Shown in pieces: positions 28,425-37,107 of a stretch of 64,000 nt of DNA. Position 1 is the stretch's first letter. Each line of letters opens with the position of its first letter. The translations under genes were made by a program, and so were the position numbers. The notes beneath the pieces are model-generated. The model ran no database searches, was not told the DNA's origin, and saw only the letters and a list, made by a program, of their open reading frames with translations. Origin of the DNA: Companilactobacillus nodensis DSM 19682 = JCM 14932 = NBRC 107160 (GTDB lineage: Bacteria; Bacillota; Bacilli; Lactobacillales; Lactobacillaceae); contig NZ_BAMN01000002.1 in NCBI RefSeq assembly GCF_000615905.1, positions 158,937 to 222,936 of the forward strand, read 5' to 3'.

Positions 28425-28823
28425 ATGAAAAAAAGATTGGTAGTATACCCAGCTATATTTGATGATTCGGAAAATAAAAAGGGAGTTTACAGTGTAGAGT
28501 TTCCCGATGTACCTGATGCATTAACATACGGCAATAGTTTGGCTGAAGCACTTGATAGAGCGCCTGAAGCTCTCGGATTATCGCTGTATGAATTGGAGAA
28601 TCTTCCTGATCCGTCTGATATAAATGATATTAGAAAAAAGAATCCTCAAGCAATCGTCAATTTGGTTAGTGTGGATCTTGAAAAAATCAGATTAACGGTT
28701 AAAGTGCCGTACGTAAGAAAAAATACTACTTTGCCCGCAGATATTGCTCAACAAGCGGAAGAAAGAAATATTAATTTCTCGGAGACTTTGCTTGAAGGCC
28801 TCAAACAAAAATTAAAGCCCTGA
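28425..28823 (+). CDS. hicB: HicB-type antitoxin
   Basis: A 132-residue protein: N-terminal HicB domain (YPAIFDD..., VEFPDVPDALTYGNSLAEAL) and a C-terminal part likely to bind DNA (residues 95-132, with LPADIAQQAEERNINFSETL resembling a ribbon-helix-helix). ATG 28425 with GGAG upstream; it lies 34 bases after hicA. Its stop is inside the terminator stem. Confidence 0.85.
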   Translation: MKKRLVVYPAIFDDSENKKGVYSVEFPDVPDALTYGNSLAEALDRAPEALGLSLYELENLPDPSDINDIRKKNPQAIVNLVSVDLEKIRLTVKVPYVRKNTTLPADIAQQAEERNINFSETLLEGLKQKLKP

Positions 28824-28842
28824 CAAATGTCAGAGATTTTTT
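28820..28842 (+). terminator. Terminator of hicAB
   Basis: CTGAC / GTCAG stem with AAAT loop, then TTTTTT; the hicB stop codon lies within the stem. Confidence 0.6.
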
Positions 28843-28854
28843 AGTATTTAAAAA

Positions 28855-29514
28855 TTATTCAAACAAACTCGCAGCCTGATTCAAACTATCTAACACCGCA
28901 ACAGCCTGTTCAGCCAACTCATCTTTTGGCTGTAACGAATCAGGCACAATCACGACATCGATTCCAGCAGCCAGTCCAGCTCGAATACCACTTTCAGCAT
29001 CTTCGAACACAACTGCTTCTTCAGGCTTGGCATGAGTAACGTCCAGAGCGTGCAAGTATATATCAGGTGCAGGTTTATTATTCTTGATATCATCCCCACT
29101 GATCAGAGCAGTGAAGTAATCTTCAATCCCAACGTTTTTGACATTGGTCATCAGAATTTCATGTGTGGAAGATGATGTAACGTATCTATCAATCTCATGA
29201 TCCTTCAAGAATTGAAGAAACTCAATTGCGCCAGGTTTAAGAGTCACTTCACTAGCCATAACTTTATCGTGATAGAGTTGCATGGATTCGTCGAACATTT
29301 TTGCACCAAGTTCCTTATCACTAGCGAGTTCTTGAAGTCGGCGCTTAGTATCTGGGAAGCCCTTGGCAATGTAATGTTGATTATCTTCTTTGGTGAATGA
29401 GAAGCCATACTTAGCCAAAACGGTTTTGCGCGTTGAATAGTACAGACCTTCCGTGTCGATCAATAGTCCGTCCATATCGAAGAAGACGAATTTTTTATTA
29501 TGCAGATTTGTCAT
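28855..29514 (-). CDS. HAD-superfamily phosphatase, beta-phosphoglucomutase-like
   Basis: A 219-residue HAD hydrolase. Motif I FDMDGLLIDTE (about residues 12-22, nucleophile Asp), a cap of the beta-PGM/YcjU type, motif II TSSSTHE, motif III lysine in NNKPAPD and motif IV FEDAESGIRAG are all present. The substrate is a sugar phosphate or other small phosphoester; mutase or phosphatase activity cannot be told. ATG 29514 has AAGGGG upstream. Confidence 0.88.
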   Translation of the reverse strand: MTNLHNKKFVFFDMDGLLIDTEGLYYSTRKTVLAKYGFSFTKEDNQHYIAKGFPDTKRRLQELASDKELGAKMFDESMQLYHDKVMASEVTLKPGAIEFLQFLKDHEIDRYVTSSSTHEILMTNVKNVGIEDYFTALISGDDIKNNKPAPDIYLHALDVTHAKPEEAVVFEDAESGIRAGLAAGIDVVIVPDSLQPKDELAEQAVAVLDSLNQAASLFE

Positions 29515-29633
29515 GAGTACACCCCTTATGATCATGTTATATCTTGATTGTACACTAATATCCACCTGCTTAATTGCCAAGTTATAATGCTGGTTTGCCC
29601 AATAATTCCATTGATAAAAGGCAGAGAAGTAAT

Positions 29634-29682
29634 ATGATGTAACTGTGAGTTACATTAGGGAATTATCATATATTACAGGGGG
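29634..29682. promoter_or_regulatory. Nested inverted repeats before the lipoprotein gene
   Basis: ATGTAACT / AGTTACAT is a perfect 8-base inverted repeat with a 3-base centre (about 29637-29655), inside a wider pair TAATATGAT / ATCATATATTA. It ends a few bases before the ribosome-binding site of the lipoprotein gene and is probably an operator or mRNA hairpin. Confidence 0.5.
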
Positions 29683-29688
29683 ATAGGT

Positions 29689-30687
29689 ATGAAAAGTAAA
29701 AGAATAAAATTGGCAACTTTGTTATTCACAGGGGCGCTAGTTTTGGCGGGATGCAGCAGTCAAAACGAAAGTAAAAGTGATACATCTAGTAAGAAGCCAA
29801 CGACGACAACGGCAGTAAATTCTAAGAAGAATCACAAGACTCAAACGACTACAGCTAAAAAGTCAGATACTCTTTGGGATACAAACAAAGATAATCGCTT
29901 GAAGAGTTTCATTGATCAATGGGCTCCAACTATGAAACAGTCATATGTTAAATATGATGGAACACATTCTCTAAAGACATCGACTGGGACAGTGTATCCT
30001 GACGATTTGTCTAAGGTAAATGTTGAAGGTTCTAATGCTTCGATTGGTTGGAGTAAAGATGGTAGTGGCAATAATGAATATAACGTTGTTGCTATTTATA
30101 ATTACAATGGTACAGTTCCACCATTGCCAAACCACATTACTTATTTCTTCGCCTTTCACGATAATCAGCCGATCGTCTTAGTTGACCAAAGCCGTGATGG
30201 GACCCCTGACTTGACTGAAACCGAGAATTCCAAAGTTAAATTGAGCTTTGCGGCTATTGTTGCAGGTAAGAAGATCAATGCGGGAACAAGTACAAACTCA
30301 AGTAGTGATCGGTCGAAGTCTAATAGTAGTTCTTCTGTAGAAACTACTGATCCTAAGCTAATCGGAGTTATGGTTCGTCAACTAGCTATGCCAAGTGATG
30401 ACTTATCTAAAGAAATCAATCTTGGTATTTTTATTAATGATGGTAGATATTGGATTGGAACAGGTACAGCTATTTCTGATGTTGGATATAAGATTAACGG
30501 TGATACTGTAAGTTACTATATGTTGGATCCTAATAGTGGTGATTCTACTGCTGATGAAAGTTACATCGAGCATAATATCAGTTTGAGTGAGTTGGAGAGT
30601 AAATATTACTCAACTAATGATCAAAAGCAGACAGTGCAATCGGTAGCTGGTAAAATACCTGCAATTGAAAGCGAAGATAACGAATAA
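29689..30687 (+). CDS. DUF4767-domain lipoprotein
   Basis: A 332-residue exported lipoprotein. The lipobox LAGC gives a lipidated Cys at about residue 22. A Ser/Thr/Lys linker follows, then a DUF4767-type domain (residues ~62-190) starting LWDTNKDNRLKSFIDQWAP and containing YNVVAIYNYNG. The C-terminal half has a second domain not recognised. The function is unknown. The gene is monocistronic, with a leader inverted repeat and a strong terminator. Confidence 0.75.
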   Translation: MKSKRIKLATLLFTGALVLAGCSSQNESKSDTSSKKPTTTTAVNSKKNHKTQTTTAKKSDTLWDTNKDNRLKSFIDQWAPTMKQSYVKYDGTHSLKTSTGTVYPDDLSKVNVEGSNASIGWSKDGSGNNEYNVVAIYNYNGTVPPLPNHITYFFAFHDNQPIVLVDQSRDGTPDLTETENSKVKLSFAAIVAGKKINAGTSTNSSSDRSKSNSSSSVETTDPKLIGVMVRQLAMPSDDLSKEINLGIFINDGRYWIGTGTAISDVGYKINGDTVSYYMLDPNSGDSTADESYIEHNISLSELESKYYSTNDQKQTVQSVAGKIPAIESEDNE

Positions 30688-30699
30688 AACGTATTACTT

Positions 30700-30734
30700 A
30701 ACACCTCAACCTAACAATGGGTTGAGGTGTTTTT
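30700..30734 (+). terminator. Terminator of the lipoprotein gene
   Basis: AACACCTCAACC / GGTTGAGGTGTT stem, T-run follows. Confidence 0.9.
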
Positions 30735-30774
30735 GTGCAAAAAAAGAACTCCCGAAGGAGTTCTGTAATAAATT

Positions 30775-32220
30775 CTAAATCGAATCTTTAGAAATAAATT
30801 GAGTATTAGGATTTGTACCAGTGTAATTGTAAAGCTTGTTTTGTGCGTTCAATGAACCGTCATTCCAGTCAGCATCGAAGGCGGCATCACTGTTAGTAAT
30901 ACCTAGACCAACTGTAGGACCAGAGTAGATCAATGCAGCACGGTGACCGAAGTGACCTGCTTGCCCTAGAGGAGCATAGTTGTTAGTTTCGTCATACCAA
31001 TCTTTCAATAGGAAGTATGCAGCATCCTTATCAGACTTAACACCAGCATAATTCATGTAGTTGAATCCGGCGCTTGTTAAGTTTTCGGAAGTATCTTGTT
31101 CAGCGGTTGAGTGATCCAAGTTACCACCATTTTGTTGACCGGCACGTTGTTGAGCATAACTGATCATAGAAGCTGATGAGTGTACTGGTGCAGTGCCGTT
31201 AGCTCTGTGCAAAGCATTGAGGTATTCAACGAAGTACTTGTTGATGTTGGCAAGATTTGGTTGATATGAACCAGTGTTGTCAGTGTTATTTGTGTTTGTA
31301 TCTGTCGATGTATTGTTATTCGTATCAACAGTTGTAGAACCATTGTATCTAGTTGGGTTCTTACCATATTCAGTACCATCTAGTAGGGCTGGTCCGAATG
31401 AATTAACAAAGTCAGGATTTGGTCTCTGACTAACCTCAGCGTGACCGCCCTCGATCCATTGATGTGATCCAATCTTGAAGTAGTATGGACCATTGTTAAC
31501 CGTTACTACACGGCTGACTTTCCATTGAGAACCTTCTGGAACAGTATTAGAAGTTGCTAGACCGGTTCTATCATCATAAATGTTAGCAGCACCGGCATGA
31601 ATTGTTACTACAAGTCCATTGTTGCTCTCGTTAGCTGGGCCGAAGCTTCCAGTAGCGATTGGATCATTGTCGGATGTAACACCGAAATCGGCGTTATATG
31701 TGGCACTGATAGGGTAGTTAGTCATCATATTTTCAGCGAATGCCCATTGGTTCTTAGAGATTTGATAGAATGTTTGTCCATTCTTGTTTGTGACAGCTTT
31801 TGATACGAGCCATTCACTTCCACCATCTAGCAATGTAGGGCTAACGCTGTTGGTTGCTGTGTTGAAAACTCGATCAGAACCCATGATGACACGTCCGACC
31901 ATCTTACCCTTGTTAGGATCTACGGCTGTGTATGGATTAATGATTTTAACGTCGTTATTCTTTACATATTCGTTAGTAGCAACTTGTGTGTAAGATTCAC
32001 CACCTAGAGAGATGACCTTACCAGTCAGCCAATCAGTATTAGGTGCTAATGCACGATTGGTTACCAAGTTACCTTTCTTATTATAAATACGCGTTGTTCT
32101 AGAAGTACGTGCGATTGGAGAAGCTGAAGCTTCTGCCTTTTGAGGCGTTGCCAATACTCCTGCTTAGAGCAGTGTGATTGCGGCCAAACTAGTGACGGCT
32201 GACTTTGTAAATAGATTCAT
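30775..32220 (-). pseudogene. SLAP-CAP surface protein with a stop in the signal peptide
   Basis: About 480 codons. From ATG 32220 a typical signal peptide (MNLFTKSAVTSLAAITLL) is cut by TAA at codon 19 (32166-32164), after which the frame continues with AGVLATPQKAEASA. SLAP-type modules follow (RIYNKKGNLVTNRALAPNT and further copies), a Thr/Asn linker, and a C-terminal CAP/SCP domain with GHFGHRAALIYSGP. The body downstream is intact over ~460 residues. A TTG at 32154 could restart but would give a protein without the full signal peptide. A TCA to TAA change would explain the stop. CAP proteins in lactobacilli are cell-wall bound; the function is unknown. Confidence 0.75.
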
Positions 32221-32390
32221 AATAATCCCCCTAGATTTATTTGATAATTCCCTGTGTATTAGATGTTGATAATGCATACACACCTATAATAGTATTACTT
32301 TTTTGCCGTATATCAATGCTATTACCGGGCAAAAAAGCATTGTTGATGAATCGGCTAATTTTTCAATAAATATATTTTGGGATTATTATA

Positions 32391-32411
32391 ATACGACGTG
32401 ATGTGTCGTAT
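32391..32411. promoter_or_regulatory. Palindromic operator between divergent genes (WYL-island type)
   Basis: ATACGAC-N7-GTCGTAT, same length as the three island operators but with a different centre. It lies between the SLAP-CAP gene (minus) and the 74-residue gene (plus). Confidence 0.6.
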
Positions 32412-32467
32412 TAGAATGCTAAAGTAACCTCATGAATATTGAATAAGAGATATGAGGGGGGATATGT

Positions 32468-32692
32468 ATGGAAGCAGATGATGAGATTTTCAATAATATG
32501 AAGAAGTTACAAGATCTGAAATTCCTGATATATGAATTAAGTCATCATCGAGTAGATTTTCATAATTTTGATATTTTAACGTTAAATCATCTACCGGATC
32601 CAATCAAATTGGACGATGAATATAAGGCATTAAAAAAAGACCACACAATTGAACAAATTGCATGGTCGATCATTCAAAAATATAAGCTATAG
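32468..32692 (+). CDS. Hypothetical 74-residue protein
   Basis: A small, acidic, helical protein starting MEADDEIFNNMKKLQDLKFL with GAGGGGG upstream of ATG 32468. No family recognised. It is preceded by the palindrome at 32391 and its last codons overlap the convergent XRE gene by six bases. Confidence 0.6.
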   Translation: MEADDEIFNNMKKLQDLKFLIYELSHHRVDFHNFDILTLNHLPDPIKLDDEYKALKKDHTIEQIAWSIIQKYKL

Positions 32693-32998
32693 ATTTTTGA
32701 GTTTCATGATAAGCTTGGCCAGATTCCTACGTTTGTCCTCCGGAAGAGTCGACAAGTAATTGATCAGGTTCAGCGTATCAGGATCTTGGAGATTTTCGTT
32801 TAAGAAGAAGTCTGACAATTGAAGATTGAGCGCTTGGGCAATATCACTTAGTTTCTGCATTTTGATATTGTCTAACTTGCCACGTTCGATGATTGAAATC
32901 AAACTTGGTGATGATCCTGATTTTTCAGCCAGTTGCTCGATCGTCATGTTCAGAGCTTTTCTTTGTTTGCGAATGGTTTTGCCAATTTCTTCAAGCAT
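32687..32998 (-). CDS. XRE-family transcriptional regulator
   Basis: A 103-residue DNA-binding protein with an XRE/Cro helix-turn-helix at residues ~6-60 (GKTIRKQRKALNMTIEQLAE, then SPSLISIIERG) and a short C-terminal helix. ATG 32998 follows GGAGGAAG. It is divergent from the SLAP gene at 33197, and the shared 198-base intergenic region holds five TTATATG-type half-sites, so it probably controls itself and that gene. Confidence 0.85.
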   Translation of the reverse strand: MLEEIGKTIRKQRKALNMTIEQLAEKSGSSPSLISIIERGKLDNIKMQKLSDIAQALNLQLSDFFLNENLQDPDTLNLINYLSTLPEDKRRNLAKLIMKLKNL

Positions 32999-33020
32999 GA
33001 ACTTCCTCCAATCATTGATT

Positions 33021-33160
33021 CTTATATGTAAGTTCAACTTTTTATTCTTATGAAAGATTAACACATATAAGTTTATATGAAAAAGTGGAATGACATGTTA
33101 TTGATGAAATTTGGCAAAACTGTCTTGATTATATGTAATTGCATATATATAATTAAGACG
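33021..33160. promoter_or_regulatory. Cluster of TTATATG half-sites (probable XRE operator)
   Basis: TTATATG at 33022-33028, CATATAA at 33064-33070, TTATATG at 33073-33079 and 33129-33135, and CATATAT at 33142-33148. The 33064/33073 pair forms an inverted repeat, and the last two lie within a longer imperfect palindrome bounded by GTCTT and AAGAC. Confidence 0.55.
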
Positions 33161-33196
33161 TTTTAAATATATAATTACATCTAGGGAGATTTTATT

Positions 33197-33742
33197 ATGA
33201 GAAAAAGTACTTTGGGAAGTCTAGTAATTGCCGGATTCGCTGCCGTTTCAATCGGTGCCTTCAGCAATATGACTAATGTATCAGCTGCAGGTGTCGCAAC
33301 CACACGTAGCAGCATTGTTAGAATCTATAATCCACAAGGCAATTTGGTAACAAATCGTGCTTTGATGCCACATACACCTTGGAGAGTTGGTAAGACAAAA
33401 CTTATCAATGGTGAAAAGATGTATCAAGTTGCTACATACGAATATGTTAAGGCCTCAGAAACTGACTATGATGGACCAGCTAGTTCAGTTGTAACTAAAG
33501 AGGATGTTTATGCAAGATGGATAGGATCTAATTCTACTTTATCCTTTGATAATATGGGTGTTTATAGCCTAGAGAACGGTAAATTCCAAAATGGTGAGTA
33601 TAGTATCGCATCTATTAATGGTGATCAAGTTACTATTGCTTTCGAAGGTGGTAGCTATTCTGGAAATAATAGTGTAAGTACATTCACTTTGACAGGGAAT
33701 AAACTAGAGTCAAACTCTACTCATGAAGTTTGGTACAAATAA
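33197..33742 (+). CDS. Secreted SLAP-domain protein, tandem copy 1
   Basis: A 181-residue exported protein. Signal peptide to about residue 31 (TNVSAAG), then one SLAP-type module (SIVRIYNPQGNLVTNRALMP... MYQVATYEYVKASE). The rest (residues ~95-181) is a beta-rich domain ending VWYK that I do not recognise. ATG 33197 follows GGGAG. It is 33 bases upstream of a second SLAP gene with near-identical first 95 codons. Confidence 0.8.
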   Translation: MRKSTLGSLVIAGFAAVSIGAFSNMTNVSAAGVATTRSSIVRIYNPQGNLVTNRALMPHTPWRVGKTKLINGEKMYQVATYEYVKASETDYDGPASSVVTKEDVYARWIGSNSTLSFDNMGVYSLENGKFQNGEYSIASINGDQVTIAFEGGSYSGNNSVSTFTLTGNKLESNSTHEVWYK

Positions 33743-33775
33743 GCTTAATAAAAATACATACTATGGGGAAAACAA

Positions 33776-34546
33776 ATGAATAAAAAACTAATCGGTAGTT
33801 TAGCAATGGCAGGATTTGCGGCCATTTCACTAAGTGCTGTAAGCAACTTAACAAACGTGTCAGCTGCAGGTGTCGCAACAACAGGAAGCAGTATTGTTCG
33901 TATCTACAATCCACAAGGTAGCTTGGTAACAAACCGTGCGTTGATGCCAAATACACCTTGGAGAGTTGGCAAAACTAAGACAATCAATGGCGTATCAATG
34001 TATCAGGTTGCAACTAGTGAATATGTTAAGGCTAGTGAAGTTACTTATGATGCTAATGCGGGAAGCTCTAACAGTTCTAATACCTCTAGCAGTACTAGCA
34101 ACAGGGGCGTAGTTATTTATGCTAATAATGCTGTGGTTTGGGATGACAGAACCGGAGTTGTGGAACCTCAAACCATAACCGGTGAATTCCAAATGGGAAA
34201 GGCCATCACTGATGGTCAATATACCTTCTATCAAGTTTCTAATCATGGTTGGGTAGAAGCTGGTGGAGACATTGTCAAAACTAATATGGCACCAAAGAAC
34301 TTACAAACTGATGCTAACTTTGTGCCTGGTAATGGTTATGTAAATGGTATGAGTATTAAGGAACTTAGGGATATGTTGATTGATCCATATAACTGTGATC
34401 CCACTATATTAGCAAGTATTCCAGATCATAATTTGTTGCTCTCATATGGTAGAGCAGTAGGACTTAAAATGACCAATCTTTACTATGTAAGTACCATTTT
34501 GGAAAATGATTATCCTGGTGTTTGGACAAGTCGTAATAGTCTTTAA
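33776..34546 (+). CDS. Secreted SLAP-domain protein, tandem copy 2
   Basis: A 256-residue exported protein. Residues 1-93 (signal peptide and SLAP module) are nearly the same as in copy 1, including NPQGSLVTNRALMPNTPW. A Ser/Asn linker follows, then a second SLAP-like module (GVVIYANNAVVWDDRTGVV), and a C-terminal part unlike copy 1. The pair arose by duplication of the 5' half with different 3' halves. ATG 33776 has a GGGGAA site upstream. Confidence 0.8.
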   Translation: MNKKLIGSLAMAGFAAISLSAVSNLTNVSAAGVATTGSSIVRIYNPQGSLVTNRALMPNTPWRVGKTKTINGVSMYQVATSEYVKASEVTYDANAGSSNSSNTSSSTSNRGVVIYANNAVVWDDRTGVVEPQTITGEFQMGKAITDGQYTFYQVSNHGWVEAGGDIVKTNMAPKNLQTDANFVPGNGYVNGMSIKELRDMLIDPYNCDPTILASIPDHNLLLSYGRAVGLKMTNLYYVSTILENDYPGVWTSRNSL

Positions 34547-34561
34547 TCAAAATGTATTTAT

Positions 34562-34587
34562 AAGCACATCGAAAGATGTGCTTTTTT
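34562..34587 (+). terminator. Terminator of the tandem SLAP genes
   Basis: AAGCACATC / GATGTGCTT stem with GAAA-like loop, then TTTTT. Confidence 0.9.
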
Positions 34588-34663
34588 AATACCATTTTAT
34601 TCCTTGTCATACACGCTATATGGTATTATATGTGCACAGTAAGGAACTACGGAGGTGATAAGT

Positions 34664-35260
34664 ATGATAACTCAGACAGAAATAATCGATGAATTCTTGA
34701 AACAAAATCAAGGACAAATAAATACTAAAGAGGCTAAGGAGAACGGCATCTCCACCAAAATGTTGAGTTGGCTATATAGTAAAGGTAAGTTGGATAGGAT
34801 AGCTCGAGGAGTATATATTAAACCTTATGAGTTTGGGGATGACGTTTCTGCACTGCAGTTCAGATTTTCCAAGGGGGTTTATTTCAAAGATACTTCTTTA
34901 TTTCTTCATGGAATGATTGATCGAACACCTGACACGTACGAAATGAATTTTCCTTTAACATACAGCTACAGTGCTGATTTAGATGTACCGTTAAAAATTT
35001 ATCGACAAAAAAATGAGTTGTACGATATTGGAATCGAAGAAATTAAAAGTCCTGGTGGACATTATGTAGTTGCATATAATGTTGAAAGAACTTTGTGCGA
35101 TATTCTGAGAAGTAGAGACCGCTCTGATGCTGAAACCATTAAACAGGCTATGAATAGCTATGTAAAAATATCTGACAAGAAACTAGATAGACTGACTGAA
35201 TATTCAAAAATCTTCAAAGTTCAAAAAGAAATTAGTAATTATATGGAGGTTCTACTTTGA
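34664..35260 (+). CDS. AbiEi-family antitoxin (type IV toxin-antitoxin)
   Basis: A 198-residue protein with an N-terminal winged helix (about 1-50, INTKEAKENGISTKMLSWLY...LDRIARGVYI), the AbiEi arrangement, and a C-terminal domain. AbiEi represses its operon and neutralises the AbiEii toxin. ATG 34664 has GGAGG eight bases upstream. The final TGA overlaps the toxin's TTG. Confidence 0.85.
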   Translation: MITQTEIIDEFLKQNQGQINTKEAKENGISTKMLSWLYSKGKLDRIARGVYIKPYEFGDDVSALQFRFSKGVYFKDTSLFLHGMIDRTPDTYEMNFPLTYSYSADLDVPLKIYRQKNELYDIGIEEIKSPGGHYVVAYNVERTLCDILRSRDRSDAETIKQAMNSYVKISDKKLDRLTEYSKIFKVQKEISNYMEVLL

Positions 35261-36114
35261 AACTCGACTTTTCTGATAAAAAGCAATTTTTGTATAATGT
35301 TAGGAAGATAGCCAAAGAAAAGAAAGTAACGCCACAAATAATGTTGCAGGAAGTAATACTGGATGACTTATTGGATCGAATTTCATGTTCTAAATATTGT
35401 GATAATCTCATATTAAAAGGTGGGTTTTTAATTGGATCTATATTAGGTATTAGTACCAGATCTACCCGTGATATTGATACTTCCGTTACAGGTATTTTAG
35501 TCAGTAAAGAAAAAATGAAAGAAGTATTTACGGAGATTTGTGCAATAAGGGTTCCAGAAGATATTATTAATTTGAAAATTAGAAAAATTGAAGATATTCG
35601 TGAAGAGGCAGAATATTCCGGATATCGTATCTATATTGATGCGTCTGTGTATTCCACAAATGTAGATATTAAAATAGATATTTCTACAGGAGATGTAATT
35701 ACAGAGCATGCGATTAGTTATGGCCATAAATTGTTACTAGAAGATAGAGTAATTAATATTATGACTTATAATGTTGAAACAATCATTGCAGAAAAATTAG
35801 AAACTGTTGTTAGTAGGATGGATCTTAATACCAGGTTAAAGGATTTTTATGATTTATATTTATTTTGTACTAGCGATAAATTGGAGATTGATTTCAATTT
35901 ACTACACAAGGCTCTAGTAGCTACGAATAATAGTAGGAATACTGGTATTCTTTTGGATAAGTATTATGAACGATTAAATATTTTAAAGAATAACGAAGAA
36001 ATGAATAAAAAATGGAAGTTATATCAGGCAAGGAATGTTTATGCCCAGGGAATAAATTTTAAAGATACATGTGATGCATCTATGAAGTTGATTTTGAGAG
36101 CTATAAAAAAATAA
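35257..36114 (+). CDS. AbiEii-family nucleotidyltransferase toxin
   Basis: A 285-residue nucleotidyltransferase. The catalytic motif is LILKGGFLIG ... STRDIDTSV, with Asp72 and Asp74, and a further conserved region at EKLETVVSR...KDFYDLYL. AbiEii adds nucleotides to tRNA or other targets and stops growth, often on phage infection. Start TTG 35257 overlaps the antitoxin stop (TTGA); GGAGG is upstream. All motifs are intact. Confidence 0.88.
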   Translation: MKLDFSDKKQFLYNVRKIAKEKKVTPQIMLQEVILDDLLDRISCSKYCDNLILKGGFLIGSILGISTRSTRDIDTSVTGILVSKEKMKEVFTEICAIRVPEDIINLKIRKIEDIREEAEYSGYRIYIDASVYSTNVDIKIDISTGDVITEHAISYGHKLLLEDRVINIMTYNVETIIAEKLETVVSRMDLNTRLKDFYDLYLFCTSDKLEIDFNLLHKALVATNNSRNTGILLDKYYERLNILKNNEEMNKKWKLYQARNVYAQGINFKDTCDASMKLILRAIKK

Positions 36115-36165
36115 CACATTAGAATTAGGAATTTTGATTTCCGATATTCTTAATGTGTTATTTTT
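36109..36165. terminator. Bidirectional terminator, abiE / WYL operon
   Basis: AAATAACACATTA / TAATGTGTTATTT long stem with an imperfect inner part, T-runs on both strands, between convergent genes. Confidence 0.85.
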
Positions 36166-37105
36166 ATTCGTAATACTTCATAGTCTTCTCCAACTCATCC
36201 TTAACAGCACTAACAAGTGAAGCTGGTGACTTAACCCGAGCTCGGGAACCTTGTCCCATGATCCAGAGGACTAATCCTTGAGTATAAGCATCCCCCTCAA
36301 TGAGAACTTCATTATCCAAGGTTTGCTTGATCTTAGAATTAGGGAATCGATCGAGTGCAGTTTGCGGATAACCAGAATAATAGAATTCGAAGTGGACGTT
36401 ATTGCCAAAGCTCAACAAGTAAGTATTGTTACGTTCGGTTCCGTCATCCTTTTTTAATTGTTGCGGCATTTTGATTTTGTTAGCCTTTGAAGCGTTGTAT
36501 GATTCGAATCGGTCAAGTCGGTAAGGGCGGCTCTTGTTGGATTCTTCACTGTACATGACAACATAAAAATAAAAAGTGTCGAAGTAGATACTTACAGGTA
36601 AGGCTAGTCCTTGCCCTATGATTCCAGTACTACTGTGGTATTTATAGTCAATGGTAAGATTACCGTCGATGTAGTTTGAGAAGTCCTTGATACGACTTAG
36701 CAAGTTATATTTGGATTTAACAGGTATATATTTGGCGACGGTACTATTAGTTAAACGAGTGGCTTTATTACGATCTTCTTTTGAGAGCTGACCGAGCAGG
36801 CGATTACGTAATTGAGCAAATTCTGGTTTATTGAAGGAACGGGTTCCAATGATTATTTTTAGGATGGCAAGAATTTCTTCAAAGGGAATATCGGTATTCT
36901 TAGTAATGTAGTAGCGAGCAGGCTCAATCTTTCTGACGAAGTTAACATTTGCACCACTATCTTCGATGTACTCCCGAATGGATTTCATATCTCGTCCGAT
37001 GGTAGTAGGGGTTTTGCTGTAGCGAGACGCTTCTTCATCACGATAAAGCGTCTCGCCTTGAATCATACGGATGAACATTGAAGCAACACGGTCATTTACA
37101 CTCAT
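36164..37105 (-). CDS. WYL-domain transcriptional regulator
   Basis: A 313-residue regulator. N-terminal winged helix (residues ~1-60, SKTPTTIGRDMKSIREYIE), then a WYL domain (about 145-220, LTIDYKYHSSTG ... PVSIYFDTFYFYVVMYS ... RPYRLDRFES) and a C-terminal WCX-like part. WYL proteins bind small nucleic-acid ligands and often control defence or stress genes by binding inverted repeats. It follows the 412-residue protein by two bases in one operon. The palindrome before the operon is the probable target. ATG 37105 follows GGAGG. Confidence 0.85.
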   Translation of the reverse strand: MSVNDRVASMFIRMIQGETLYRDEEASRYSKTPTTIGRDMKSIREYIEDSGANVNFVRKIEPARYYITKNTDIPFEEILAILKIIIGTRSFNKPEFAQLRNRLLGQLSKEDRNKATRLTNSTVAKYIPVKSKYNLLSRIKDFSNYIDGNLTIDYKYHSSTGIIGQGLALPVSIYFDTFYFYVVMYSEESNKSRPYRLDRFESYNASKANKIKMPQQLKKDDGTERNNTYLLSFGNNVHFEFYYSGYPQTALDRFPNSKIKQTLDNEVLIEGDAYTQGLVLWIMGQGSRARVKSPASLVSAVKDELEKTMKYYE

Positions 37106-37107
37106 AT

